This document shows positions 1 through 6,621 of a stretch of 17,273 nucleotides of DNA, in pieces. Origin of the DNA: an uncultured Erysipelotrichaceae bacterium (lineage in GTDB: Bacteria; Bacillota_I; Bacilli_A; Erysipelotrichales; Erysipelotrichaceae); the NCBI GenBank assembly GCA_900319505.1, contig ONOV01000039.1, positions 1-17,273 on the forward strand. Direction: 5' to 3'. The position numbers and the translations under genes are program-made. The notes beneath the pieces are model-generated. The model was not told the DNA's origin, did not search any database, and saw only the letters and a program-made list of their open reading frames with translations. Each line of letters starts with the position of its first letter. The first letter of the stretch is position 1.

Positions 1-12
1 ATCAAAGATGAA

Positions 13-1092
13 TCATTCATCACCGAAGGAAATGCCGATGAACTTGGCTTCCTTGATGATCTCCGCATTCGGATCGAGGGTCTTGAGCTTGCCGGCAACA
101 TCCTTCAGCGGTACCTTGATCATTTCTCTGTTCTTATAACCGACCATGAAGCCGAACTTCTTCTGCAGAATCAGCCTGGCTGCTTCCGCACCAAGACGGG
201 AAGCGAATACTCTGTCATAGGCAACCGGTGTACCGCCTCTCTGGATATGTCCAGGCACAGTCACTCTGACTTCACGTCCGGTACGCCTGGTAATCTGATC
301 TGCCAGTTCATAGGAAACAGAAGGGAAGGCATACTTTTCCAGCTTCTTGCGGTATTCCTTCTTGGGCAGCTGGGCATCTGCCTTGGAAATGGCACCTTCC
401 GCCACGGCGATGATAGTGAAGCGCTTGCCGGACCTGTCACGCTCTTCAATGACACGGATGATATTTTCCAGATCATACGGAATTTCCGGCAGCAGAATGA
501 TATCAGCACCGCCGGCAATACCGGCATTCAGCGGCAGCCAGCCGACCTTGTGGCCCATGACTTCAACAATAAAGACACGGCCGTGTGAAGAAGCAGTGGT
601 ATGAATCTCATCAATACATCTTGTCGCAATATCAACGGCTGACTGGAAGCCGAAGGTCATATCGGTGCCCCAGAGATCATTATCAATTGTCTTAGGCAGG
701 GTAATGACATTGAGTCCTTCTTCACTTAACAGGTTGGCTGTCTTGGTGGAGCCGTTGCCGCCCAGCATCACCAGGCAGTCCAGCTGCAGCTTGAAGTATG
801 TCTGCTTCATGCATTCCACTTTATCTCTGCCATCCGGCAGCGGATCATGAATTTCCTTGAAAGGTGTACGGCTTGTTCCAAGGATTGTACCGCCTACGGT
901 AAGGATGTTGGAGAAGTCATCATCGGTCAGAAGTCTGAATTTGGAATTGATAAGACCTTTATAGCCATCCTCAAAACCATAGAACTCTACCGGTTCCCTG
1001 GCATTGTTCATGACGCCCTTGAATACACCGCGCATGGCAGCGTTGAGCGCCTGGCAGTCGCCGCCGCTTGTTAACATACCGATTCTCAGCAT
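13..1092 (-). CDS. pfkA: 6-phosphofructokinase (PfkA family, Lys-type)
   Basis: This 359-aa cytosolic glycolytic enzyme phosphorylates fructose 6-phosphate to the 1,6-bisphosphate. Visible motifs are the N-terminal GGDCQALNAAMRG loop (residues 10-22), GGTILGTSR, a GGNGS nucleotide loop (Asn113), PKTIDND (Lys134, catalytic-base Asp137), VEVMG and GHIQRGG near the C-terminus. In E. coli numbering, position 104 is Gly (ATP-type), 124 is Lys (as in PPi-type and in some ATP-using actinobacterial enzymes), and 103 is Asn instead of the Mg-binding Asp. Family knowledge says Gly104 favours ATP, so ATP is the more likely donor, but PPi is not excluded. The start is ATG at 1090-1092, preceded on the minus strand by GGAGG 11 nt upstream. 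Length is somewhat above the 320 aa of E. coli PfkA. It is a single-gene unit with its own promoter, directly downstream of deoD. Confidence 0.95.
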   Translation of the reverse strand: MLRIGMLTSGGDCQALNAAMRGVFKGVMNNAREPVEFYGFEDGYKGLINSKFRLLTDDDFSNILTVGGTILGTSRTPFKEIHDPLPDGRDKVECMKQTYFKLQLDCLVMLGGNGSTKTANLLSEEGLNVITLPKTIDNDLWGTDMTFGFQSAVDIATRCIDEIHTTASSHGRVFIVEVMGHKVGWLPLNAGIAGGADIILLPEIPYDLENIIRVIEERDRSGKRFTIIAVAEGAISKADAQLPKKEYRKKLEKYAFPSVSYELADQITRRTGREVRVTVPGHIQRGGTPVAYDRVFASRLGAEAARLILQKKFGFMVGYKNREMIKVPLKDVAGKLKTLDPNAEIIKEAKFIGISFGDE

Positions 1093-1135
1093 TTTCTATT
1101 TTTCCTCCATTACAGAACACGTAATTCTTAAGCCT

Positions 1136-1164
1136 ATTTTATGTCATGAAAGCGAATACAACAA
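1136..1164 (-). promoter_or_regulatory. pfkA promoter
   Basis: Read on the minus strand: -35 TTGTTG (1159-1164), a 17-nt spacer, then -10 TAAAAT (1136-1141). The predicted start is near 1129, giving a leader of about 35 nt with GGAGG. The -35 lies just beyond the A/T-rich tail of the deoD terminator, so the two elements are practically fused. Confidence 0.65.
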
Positions 1165-1170
1165 GAACAG

Positions 1171-1194
1171 AAAAGGCCTCCAGGAGCGGAGGCC
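1171..1194 (-). terminator. Intrinsic terminator of deoD
   Basis: On the minus strand a perfect 7-bp stem (GGCCTCC / GGAGGCC, 1175-1194) with a 6-nt loop is followed by TTTT and further T-rich sequence. It lies 8 nt beyond the deoD stop codon. Confidence 0.85.
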
Positions 1195-1202
1195 GATCAT
1201 AT

Positions 1203-1910
1203 TTACAGACGTGCTGTTTCCAGCGCAATCTTCATCATATTGGTAAATGAGTTCTGTCTTTCTTCCGGGGTTGTCTCGGCATGGGTGACAAGACTGTCGC
1301 TGATCGTCAGCAGGCAGGCGGCATTTTTATGAAGCACTCTTGCATTATTGAAAAGGGCAAAGCTTTCCATTTCCACGGCCAGACAATGGTGATCTGTAAC
1401 ACCTTTCATATAGGTGTCATCGGTGTGATAGAACACGTCGGAGGAATGAATGGTGCCAGGGTGCAGCGGGATGTTCAGGCTGTCTGCCGCTTTCTGAATT
1501 CTGGCATTGAGGGCAGCTGAAGCCGGTACAGTATCATCTGTGTACCCATCCAGTACTTTGGCATAGCTGCTTTCACTGTAGGCAGCTGAAGCCAGTACAA
1601 CATCATACAGATTGAGCTTTGTGGTATAGGTGCCGGCGGAGCCGACGCGGATGATATTGTCGACATCATAGAACTTGAACAGCTCATAGGAATAGATGCC
1701 GATGGCCGGCATGCCCATGCCGCTGGCCATGACGGTGATGGGTGTTCCCTTATAGGTGCCGGTATAGCCCTGTACGCCTCTGACGTTATTGACAAGGACA
1801 GGGTTTTCCAGGAATGTTTCAGCGATGAACCGGGAACGCAGCGGATCGCCCGGCATTAATACGGTACGGGCAATCTGATCCCGTCTGGCTTCATTATGGG
1901 GTGTAGACAT
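1203..1910 (-). CDS. deoD: Purine nucleoside phosphorylase, DeoD type
   Basis: This 235-aa cytosolic enzyme (E. coli DeoD: 239 aa) reversibly phosphorolyses purine (deoxy)nucleosides to base and (deoxy)ribose 1-phosphate. The family pattern is clear: STPH at the N-terminus (His5), VLMPGDPLR (19-25 region, phosphate-binding Gly21/Arg25), NNVRG with its phosphate Arg, MASGMGMP, RVGSAG, VEMES (ribose-binding Met/Glu) and TISDS followed by THAETTPEERQ (catalytic Asp and Arg). The ATG at 1908-1910 was chosen because an AAGGAG precedes it and the DeoD fold starts there. An upstream in-frame ATG would add 57 residues reaching into the preceding ddl gene and is not credible. The gene has its own promoter, a cre-like site and a terminator, so it is probably expressed separately and under carbon control. 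Confidence 0.95.
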   Translation of the reverse strand: MSTPHNEARRDQIARTVLMPGDPLRSRFIAETFLENPVLVNNVRGVQGYTGTYKGTPITVMASGMGMPAIGIYSYELFKFYDVDNIIRVGSAGTYTTKLNLYDVVLASAAYSESSYAKVLDGYTDDTVPASAALNARIQKAADSLNIPLHPGTIHSSDVFYHTDDTYMKGVTDHHCLAVEMESFALFNNARVLHKNAACLLTISDSLVTHAETTPEERQNSFTNMMKIALETARL

Positions 1911-1942
1911 AGATTTTATTTTCTCCTTCTTATTGCAAATCA

Positions 1943-1971
1943 AGTATAACATAGCGCTTACATGACAAAAA
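1943..1971 (-). promoter_or_regulatory. deoD promoter with embedded cre-like site
   Basis: Minus strand: -10 TATACT (1943-1948), a 17-nt spacer and a weak -35 TTTTTG (1966-1971). The spacer contains TGTAAGCGCTATGT (1949-1962), which matches the CcpA cre consensus TGWAARCGYTWWCA at 12 of 14 positions. Binding there would block RNA polymerase. Confidence 0.55.
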
Positions 1972-2006
1972 AGGACAGAAAAGGGGACCATCTGAAGATG
2001 GTCCCC
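1966..2006 (-). terminator. Intrinsic terminator of ddl
   Basis: A perfect 10-bp stem GGGGACCATC (1983-1992) / GATGGTCCCC (1997-2006) with a 4-nt loop lies 7 nt past the ddl stop. On the minus strand it is followed by TTTTCTGTCC and then TTTTTT. The far T-run also forms the -35 of deoD. Confidence 0.85.
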
Positions 2007-2013
2007 GTATGTT

Positions 2014-3234
2014 TCAGTGTTTTGTGCCTTTGGCGCCTTTGACGCCGGATTCAGAATAGGAAGAAAGCAGGTTGGAATCATAGGAGAAGATCATGCGGGA
2101 TCTTCTTCTTTCTCTGTCAAGCGCCTGCTGTACAAGCGTGTCCATAAGCTGCGGGAAGGATAGACCGCTGGCTTCCCACAGGTAATAGGCAAGGGAGCCC
2201 GGAATGGTGTTGATTTCATTGACATAGACATGTTTTGTTTCCGCATCCATCATGAAGTCGATCCGGCATACACCGGAGCACTGCAGACATCTGAACGTCT
2301 CCAGGGCGTATTTCTGAATGAGCTTTGTGGATTCTTCATCAATCGGAGCCGGTACACGTCTTGCGGTAGAAGCCATGCCTTTGGAAGCGCCGGAAGTTTT
2401 GGCGCCGCCTTTCTTGGCACCGCCGCCCATATACTTGTCCCTGAAGTCCAGCATGTTGTCACCTTCAGTCTGTTTGGTGACTTCTTCCAGAACGGAAGCT
2501 TTTGCATGGTGCTTATCACCAAGGACAGAACAGTTGATTTCCCGCATCGGATGAATGACTTTTTCCGTGATGACCTTTTCATCATACTGTCTTGTATCTT
2601 CAAAGCAGCTCAGATATTCTTCATCATTATGGGCAATGGCTATGCCTACGGAAGAACCGGTACGGCTCGGTTTGAGAATGACCGGATAGCCGATCTGATG
2701 GACTTTCTTCAAGATCTCTTCCTGATGTTCTTCAAGCTCATCGCTGTAGACATAGAACCAGTCAGCCATCGGCAGACCGCTGTCTCTGAGAATGTTCTTC
2801 ATCAGCACCTTATCCTGACCGACCGCAGCCCCATACAGATCACAGCCGGCATACGGCACTTTCAGCATTTCCAGAAAGCCCTGGATGGTGCCGTCTTCTC
2901 CGTTTGTACCATGCATGACCGGAATGGCCACATCAATGGTGCCAAGTTCCTTTTTGCCGAATAAGGATGTCTTTACCGGCAGGATGACCACCCGGTTGTC
3001 CACATTGGCCAGGGTGACCTGGGTGCACCTGGCGACAAGACCATTGAGGTCTTTGTAGTTTTTCATGTCATTGAGCAGTTCAGACACGTAGAGCTTTCTG
3101 TTTTTAGCGACATAGATCGGAATAACGTTGTATTTGTTTCTGTCCATGGCTTCCATGGCCTGGTGGGCAGAGATAATGGATACTTCATGTTCAACGGATT
3201 CACCGCCGAAAAATACTGCTGCGTTGAGTTTCAT
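2014..3234 (-). CDS. ddl: D-alanine--D-alanine ligase
   Basis: This 406-aa ATP-grasp ligase makes D-Ala-D-Ala for peptidoglycan. Motifs in order: FFGGESVEHEVSIISAHQ (residues 8-25), PVMHGTNGEDGTIQG, LKPSRTGSSVG (ATP/substrate loop), an REINCSVLG strand, the omega-loop DKY (Lys267-Tyr268), RIDFMMD and the Mg-binding NEINTIPGS. Tyr268 aligns with E. coli DdlB Tyr216, which predicts D-Ala rather than D-lactate as second substrate. Right after Tyr268 comes a stretch of about 25 residues rich in Gly, Ala, Lys and Ser, longer than the corresponding segment of DdlB. With that insertion and other loops the protein is about 100 aa longer than DdlB (306 aa). The ATG at 3232-3234 was chosen because GGAGG sits 10 nt upstream; the earlier in-frame ATG at 3256-3258 would place that site inside the gene. 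Confidence 0.95.
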   Translation of the reverse strand: MKLNAAVFFGGESVEHEVSIISAHQAMEAMDRNKYNVIPIYVAKNRKLYVSELLNDMKNYKDLNGLVARCTQVTLANVDNRVVILPVKTSLFGKKELGTIDVAIPVMHGTNGEDGTIQGFLEMLKVPYAGCDLYGAAVGQDKVLMKNILRDSGLPMADWFYVYSDELEEHQEEILKKVHQIGYPVILKPSRTGSSVGIAIAHNDEEYLSCFEDTRQYDEKVITEKVIHPMREINCSVLGDKHHAKASVLEEVTKQTEGDNMLDFRDKYMGGGAKKGGAKTSGASKGMASTARRVPAPIDEESTKLIQKYALETFRCLQCSGVCRIDFMMDAETKHVYVNEINTIPGSLAYYLWEASGLSFPQLMDTLVQQALDRERRRSRMIFSYDSNLLSSYSESGVKGAKGTKH

Positions 3235-3256
3235 GTAAAAAATGCCTCCGGGCTTC

Positions 3257-3262
3257 ATTATA
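3257..3262 (-). promoter_or_regulatory. Candidate -10 of ddl
   Basis: A perfect TATAAT on the minus strand lies 22 nt before the chosen ddl start. The predicted transcript begins right at the GGAGG, so the leader would be about 16 nt. No good -35 is visible at 16-18 nt spacing, so the call rests on the -10 alone. Confidence 0.4.
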
Positions 3263-3353
3263 GCCTATTTGTCTGTACAGTTTGACAGGAAATACGTGCA
3301 ATATCACAATGTACAGGACTGAAATGTCTTTTGACGCTGTTATGAAACTGTCA

Positions 3354-3379
3354 CAGCCCAGGGCTCTGCCAGTGGGCTG
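3354..3379. repeat. Imperfect dyad before the patatin operon
   Basis: CAGCCCA (3354-3360) and TGGGCTG (3373-3379) are perfect inverted arms. A further GGC/GCC pair (3362-3364, 3368-3370) lies inside. The dyad covers the presumed -35 of the downstream operon and could be an operator or an RNA-independent coincidence. No T-run follows, so it is not a terminator. Confidence 0.4.
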
Positions 3380-3395
3380 AAGCACAGTGTATAAT
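3366..3395 (+). promoter_or_regulatory. Promoter of the patatin-dut-map-nitroreductase-ppaC run
   Basis: A -10 TATAAT (3390-3395) sits 18 nt after CTGCCA (3366-3371; 4 of 6 consensus positions). The predicted start is near 3402, with AAGGAG following at 3410-3415. Confidence 0.6.
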
Positions 3396-3424
3396 GGCAT
3401 CGCTGAAGAAAGGAGCGTACGTAT

Positions 3425-4711
3425 ATGAAGAAAGCACTCGTACTGGCGGGCGGAGGTACCCGTGGGGCTTACCAGGCCGGGGCGATCCGGGCCTGCATGG
3501 AAATGGGCAGAGATGACTGGGATCTTGTGACAGGTGTATCGGTAGGAGCTCTCAATGCGGCACTTGTGGTACAGGGAGATATCGACGGGATGATCGATAT
3601 GTATGATCATCTTTCCATGTCACAGATCATCAACGGGGCAAATCCGCTGGATTTCAATCTGAATACACTCGTGAAAGATAAGGAAATGCAGCAGACATTC
3701 CTTGCCTATATCAAAGACAGGGGACTGGATATTTCTCCTTTTATTCAATACGTACATGAAAAATACAACCCTGAGAAGTTTTTCGCATCCCGCATGGATT
3801 TCGGTCTGATTACCGCGACCCGCAAAGGCCATGAAGGCGTCTACGTCAATAAGGCCATGATGAAAGAACACGGTGAGGACTGGCTGATTGCCAGTGCTTC
3901 GGCCTATCCGGCTTTTCCGGTGAAGGTGATTGACGGGGTGGAGTATATTGACGGAGGCTATTTTGACAACTGTCCCATTGACTATGCCCTGCGCATGGGG
4001 GCAGAGGATGTGCTGGTACTGGACATGAACCATGATCCCAACCATCCCAACATGATCCGCCGTTCCAACATCCATTATGTATATCCCAAGAGTGAAACCG
4101 GTGATTTCCTGGATTTCTCCCATGAGAAGATTGTTCATCTGTATAAGCTCGGGGCAAATGATGTCCGCAAGATCTACGGGGTATATATGGGACTGAAATA
4201 TACGCTGCAGCCCTATGGCATGCCGCGGTTTTTCAAACGCTGGTATATAGAAGTGGAAAAGCTTGAGACACGTATCAAGCTTGCCAGCAATATCAATGAC
4301 CGGTTCCGCTCAGACCAGCTGATTACCGACCGTATTAAAGAAATCACGCGTCTGCCGTATCTGACGGACAGAGATTATTTTGAAGCGATGCTGGATCAGT
4401 GCCTGGATCTTTCCGGGGCGGATGAAGAGAAAGTATTTACGCTGGAAGAGGCCCGCAATATTGTCTTTGCGGCCTTTGCGGACTGTGTCAATGAGAACTT
4501 TGTTTCCCATAAGGCGTCATTACTGGACAAGGCGCGGTTTGTCGGCGGGATGGACCATAAGAGTGTCATCAGCCATATGATTCATGCGGCCTTCTATCCG
4601 GATCATCAGTTCTTTTCCGAGAATACGATCCTGACGCTGTATCCGTTTGAACAGTCCATTGCGGATTTTATTGTGATGTGGATGAAGGAGTTTTCCTTCC
4701 AGAACAGATAA
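3425..4711 (+). CDS. Patatin-like phospholipase family protein
   Basis: This 428-aa protein has a bacterial patatin domain, a Ser/Asp-dyad acyl hydrolase fold. The N-terminus carries the oxyanion-hole loop LAGGGTRGAYQAG (7-19), the nucleophile elbow GVSVG with Ser39, and the catalytic DGG with Asp176. The patatin part ends near residue 200. The remaining roughly 220 residues match no domain I can name and are rich in charged and aromatic residues. No signal peptide or membrane segment is visible, so a cytosolic or membrane-associated lipase or esterase is likely. The substrate is unknown. GGAG lies 9 nt before the ATG. It opens a co-directional run, and dut follows after 9 nt, so the two are surely co-transcribed. 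The family call is firm; the physiological role is not known. Confidence 0.85.
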   Translation: MKKALVLAGGGTRGAYQAGAIRACMEMGRDDWDLVTGVSVGALNAALVVQGDIDGMIDMYDHLSMSQIINGANPLDFNLNTLVKDKEMQQTFLAYIKDRGLDISPFIQYVHEKYNPEKFFASRMDFGLITATRKGHEGVYVNKAMMKEHGEDWLIASASAYPAFPVKVIDGVEYIDGGYFDNCPIDYALRMGAEDVLVLDMNHDPNHPNMIRRSNIHYVYPKSETGDFLDFSHEKIVHLYKLGANDVRKIYGVYMGLKYTLQPYGMPRFFKRWYIEVEKLETRIKLASNINDRFRSDQLITDRIKEITRLPYLTDRDYFEAMLDQCLDLSGADEEKVFTLEEARNIVFAAFADCVNENFVSHKASLLDKARFVGGMDHKSVISHMIHAAFYPDHQFFSENTILTLYPFEQSIADFIVMWMKEFSFQNR

Positions 4712-4720
4712 GGAGAAAGA

Positions 4721-5224
4721 ATGGAAACAGCAGGACGTTTTGAACTGGTATCAGAGAAAGAGTTCATCAAAGACAGCCAGGGACTTCTCAAGGGAAATCC
4801 TTCGGAAATATATCAGAATCTGAAGCTGCCGCGGCGGGCAACGGCAGGATCGGCCGGCTATGATTTCTTCCTGCCGGAAGAGATTGAGGTGAAGCCTGGG
4901 CAGACCGTCACGATACCGACAGGAATCCGTGTTAAAATGAGACGGGATTATGTACTGCTTCTGATGCCGAGAAGTTCGCTCGGGTTCAGATACAGAATGC
5001 AGCTGAACAACACCGTCGGTGTGATTGACAGTGATTATTACCATGCGGATAATGAAGGCCATATCTTTGCCCGCATCACCAATGACACCAATCAGGATAA
5101 AACCATGTCTCTATCAGCCGGCACGGCTTTTCTGCAGGGCATCTTCATGAGATACGGCTTAGCGGAAGATGATGATACCGTAGCAGAGCGTACCGGCGGC
5201 ATTGGCAGTACAGACCGTCATTAA
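4721..5224 (+). CDS. dut: dUTP diphosphatase (trimeric, YosS/YncF-like)
   Basis: This 167-aa protein hydrolyses dUTP to dUMP and PPi, keeping uracil out of DNA and feeding dTMP synthesis. Trimeric-dUTPase motifs are visible: motif 1 AGYDF (Asp48), motif 2 PRSSLG (83-88), motif 3 GVIDSDYY (catalytic Asp103) followed by HADNEGHI, motif 4 FLQGIF, and a glycine-rich motif 5 RTGGIGST (157-164). The DSDYY...NEGHI arrangement is that of the Bacillus subtilis/SPbeta enzymes. The usual motif-5 Phe (GFGST) is Ile161 here. GGAGAAAGA fills the 9-nt gap to the patatin gene, giving a close Shine-Dalgarno site. The PPi it releases could be hydrolysed by the pyrophosphatase encoded at the end of the same run. 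Confidence 0.9.
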   Translation: METAGRFELVSEKEFIKDSQGLLKGNPSEIYQNLKLPRRATAGSAGYDFFLPEEIEVKPGQTVTIPTGIRVKMRRDYVLLLMPRSSLGFRYRMQLNNTVGVIDSDYYHADNEGHIFARITNDTNQDKTMSLSAGTAFLQGIFMRYGLAEDDDTVAERTGGIGSTDRH

Positions 5225-5240
5225 TTAGAAAGAAGTGTAT

Positions 5241-6107
5241 ATGAGCAAGGAAGAAGAAGTAAAACAGGCATACAGCTATTTCAAAACAGAACCGCTGTCC
5301 GAAGACCTGCAGGAAAAGCTGGCCATCGAACAGAGACATCATAAGGAAATACCGGATCCCGAACTGATCAAAAGACCCAGTCAGATTGCCGGTATCAGGG
5401 AAGCAGGACGCATCAACTCACTTGTGCTGGATGCCGTGTCGAAAGGCATTCATGAAGGCATGAGCACCCAGGATATTGATGATATTGTCATGAATACGAC
5501 TAAAGAGCTGGGCGGGGAATGTGCCTGCCTTGGCTATGAAGGTTTCCCCAAGGCTGTCTGCACTTCCATCAATGATGAAGTGTGCCATGGCATTCCGGCC
5601 CGTCACAGAAAGCTCAGAGACGGCGATATCATCAATGTTGACTGCACAACCTACTATAAGGGCTACTATGGCGATGCTTCCCGGATGTATATGATCGGGG
5701 AAGTGTCGGAAGAAAGAAGAAGACTTGTCGAAGAGACAAAGAAGTGCATGGAGATCGGCATTGAGGCTGCCCAGCCCTGGCATACAGTAGGGGATATCGG
5801 TGCGGCCATTGCAAAGTATGCCCATAAGCAGGGCTATTCGGTAGTCCGGGAGCTGGGCGGACATGGCGTAGGCATGGAGATTCATGAAGATCCTTTTGTT
5901 GCCCATATTGCCAAGGCCCATACCGGTATGCTGTTAGTGCCGGGCATGGTGATTACGGTTGAACCCATGATCAATGCCGGCAGGGCTGCCGTCTACATCG
6001 ATGCCTATAATGACTGGACGATCTATACAAAAGATAAGAGTGATTCAGCCCAATGGGAACATACGATTCTCATTACCGAGAATGGCAATGAAATTCTTTC
6101 GGAATAA
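5241..6107 (+). CDS. map: Methionine aminopeptidase, type I
   Basis: This 288-aa cytosolic metalloprotease removes the initiator Met from nascent proteins. The five metal ligands of the pita-bread fold are present: Asp134 (NVDCT), Asp145 (YGDAS), His208 (GGHGVG), Glu241 (VEPM) and Glu273 (QWEHT). The HEDP loop is also present. An N-terminal extension of about 45 residues, charged and helical-looking (SKEEEVKQAYSYF), precedes the core. It lacks the zinc/SEC-C cysteines seen in some long clostridial enzymes. The start could be ATG 5241 or GTG 5235 two codons earlier; ATG was preferred, with AGAAAGAAG upstream. It lies 16 nt after dut and 3 nt before the nitroreductase gene. Confidence 0.93.
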   Translation: MSKEEEVKQAYSYFKTEPLSEDLQEKLAIEQRHHKEIPDPELIKRPSQIAGIREAGRINSLVLDAVSKGIHEGMSTQDIDDIVMNTTKELGGECACLGYEGFPKAVCTSINDEVCHGIPARHRKLRDGDIINVDCTTYYKGYYGDASRMYMIGEVSEERRRLVEETKKCMEIGIEAAQPWHTVGDIGAAIAKYAHKQGYSVVRELGGHGVGMEIHEDPFVAHIAKAHTGMLLVPGMVITVEPMINAGRAAVYIDAYNDWTIYTKDKSDSAQWEHTILITENGNEILSE

Positions 6108-6110
6108 GTT

Positions 6111-6605
6111 ATGATGCTGGCAGAGAAAAGACGTTCCATCCGTTCCTTTACAGCTGAACCCGTAAGCCATGAGGATATAAGCGCCCTGATGAAGGCGGCA
6201 GTTCTGTCGCCCAGCGCCATGAATGAACAGCCATGGTTCTTTGTTCTGATTACAAGAAGCGATATCATTCATCAGATTGAAGCCCTGCATGAACCGGCAG
6301 GAAACTGTCATGATGCACCGCTGCTGTGGATCGGCTTTGCCGAAAATGAGGGTATTGCCCCGGATACGGATACCGTGCTTGCCTTAAGCAGTGTGATGTA
6401 TGCCTGTACGGAAAGAGGGCTGGGTTCCTGCTGGATTGCTTTTGTACAGGAAGTCATGAACTGTCCGGCCTATTGTAAACTCAGTACAGCCCTGGGGGTG
6501 CCGGAAGGCTTCCATTGTGTCGGTGCGCTTGCCATCGGTCATCCATCTCAAGAGAAAGAAGTTCCTGAAGATCGCCGCAGAGATGTTTTTTCCATTATTT
6601 CTTAA
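6111..6605 (+). CDS. Nitroreductase family FMN-dependent oxidoreductase
   Basis: This 164-aa protein is of the typical small size for the family. FMN-binding features are the N-terminal RRSIRSF, SPSAMNEQPW (about 33-42) and GLGSCWI in the C-terminal half. Such enzymes form homodimers and reduce nitro, quinone or other electrophilic compounds with NAD(P)H; the substrate cannot be told from sequence. It starts 3 nt after the map stop at a double ATG (6111 and 6114), with only a weak GGAATAAG upstream. Translation is probably coupled to map. Either ATG is possible. Confidence 0.85.
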   Translation: MMLAEKRRSIRSFTAEPVSHEDISALMKAAVLSPSAMNEQPWFFVLITRSDIIHQIEALHEPAGNCHDAPLLWIGFAENEGIAPDTDTVLALSSVMYACTERGLGSCWIAFVQEVMNCPAYCKLSTALGVPEGFHCVGALAIGHPSQEKEVPEDRRRDVFSIIS

Positions 6606-6621
6606 TAGAGGATAATTTTTT

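Noticed and set aside
13..1092. Phosphofructokinase as a PPi-dependent enzyme because of PKTIDND.
   Set aside because: The second donor-site position is Gly (ATP-type) rather than Asp, so ATP dependence is more likely; the Lys alone does not decide.
2431..2445. Phe264 in the Ddl omega loop (DFRDKY) as a sign of a D-Ala-D-Lac ligase and intrinsic vancomycin resistance.
   Set aside because: Counting E. coli DdlB shows the diagnostic residue (Tyr216, Phe in Leuconostoc) directly follows the catalytic Lys215. The matching residue here is Tyr268 after Lys267, so the enzyme is Tyr-type; Phe264 aligns with Tyr212.
2230..2964. Plus-strand open frame (244 codons) opposite ddl.
   Set aside because: Antisense to clear Ddl motifs, with a composition expected from a reversed coding frame and no ribosome site.
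3282..3310. TTGACA at 3282-3287 (plus strand) as the promoter of the patatin run.
   Set aside because: No acceptable -10 at 16-18 nt; the TATAAT at 3390 is much better placed.
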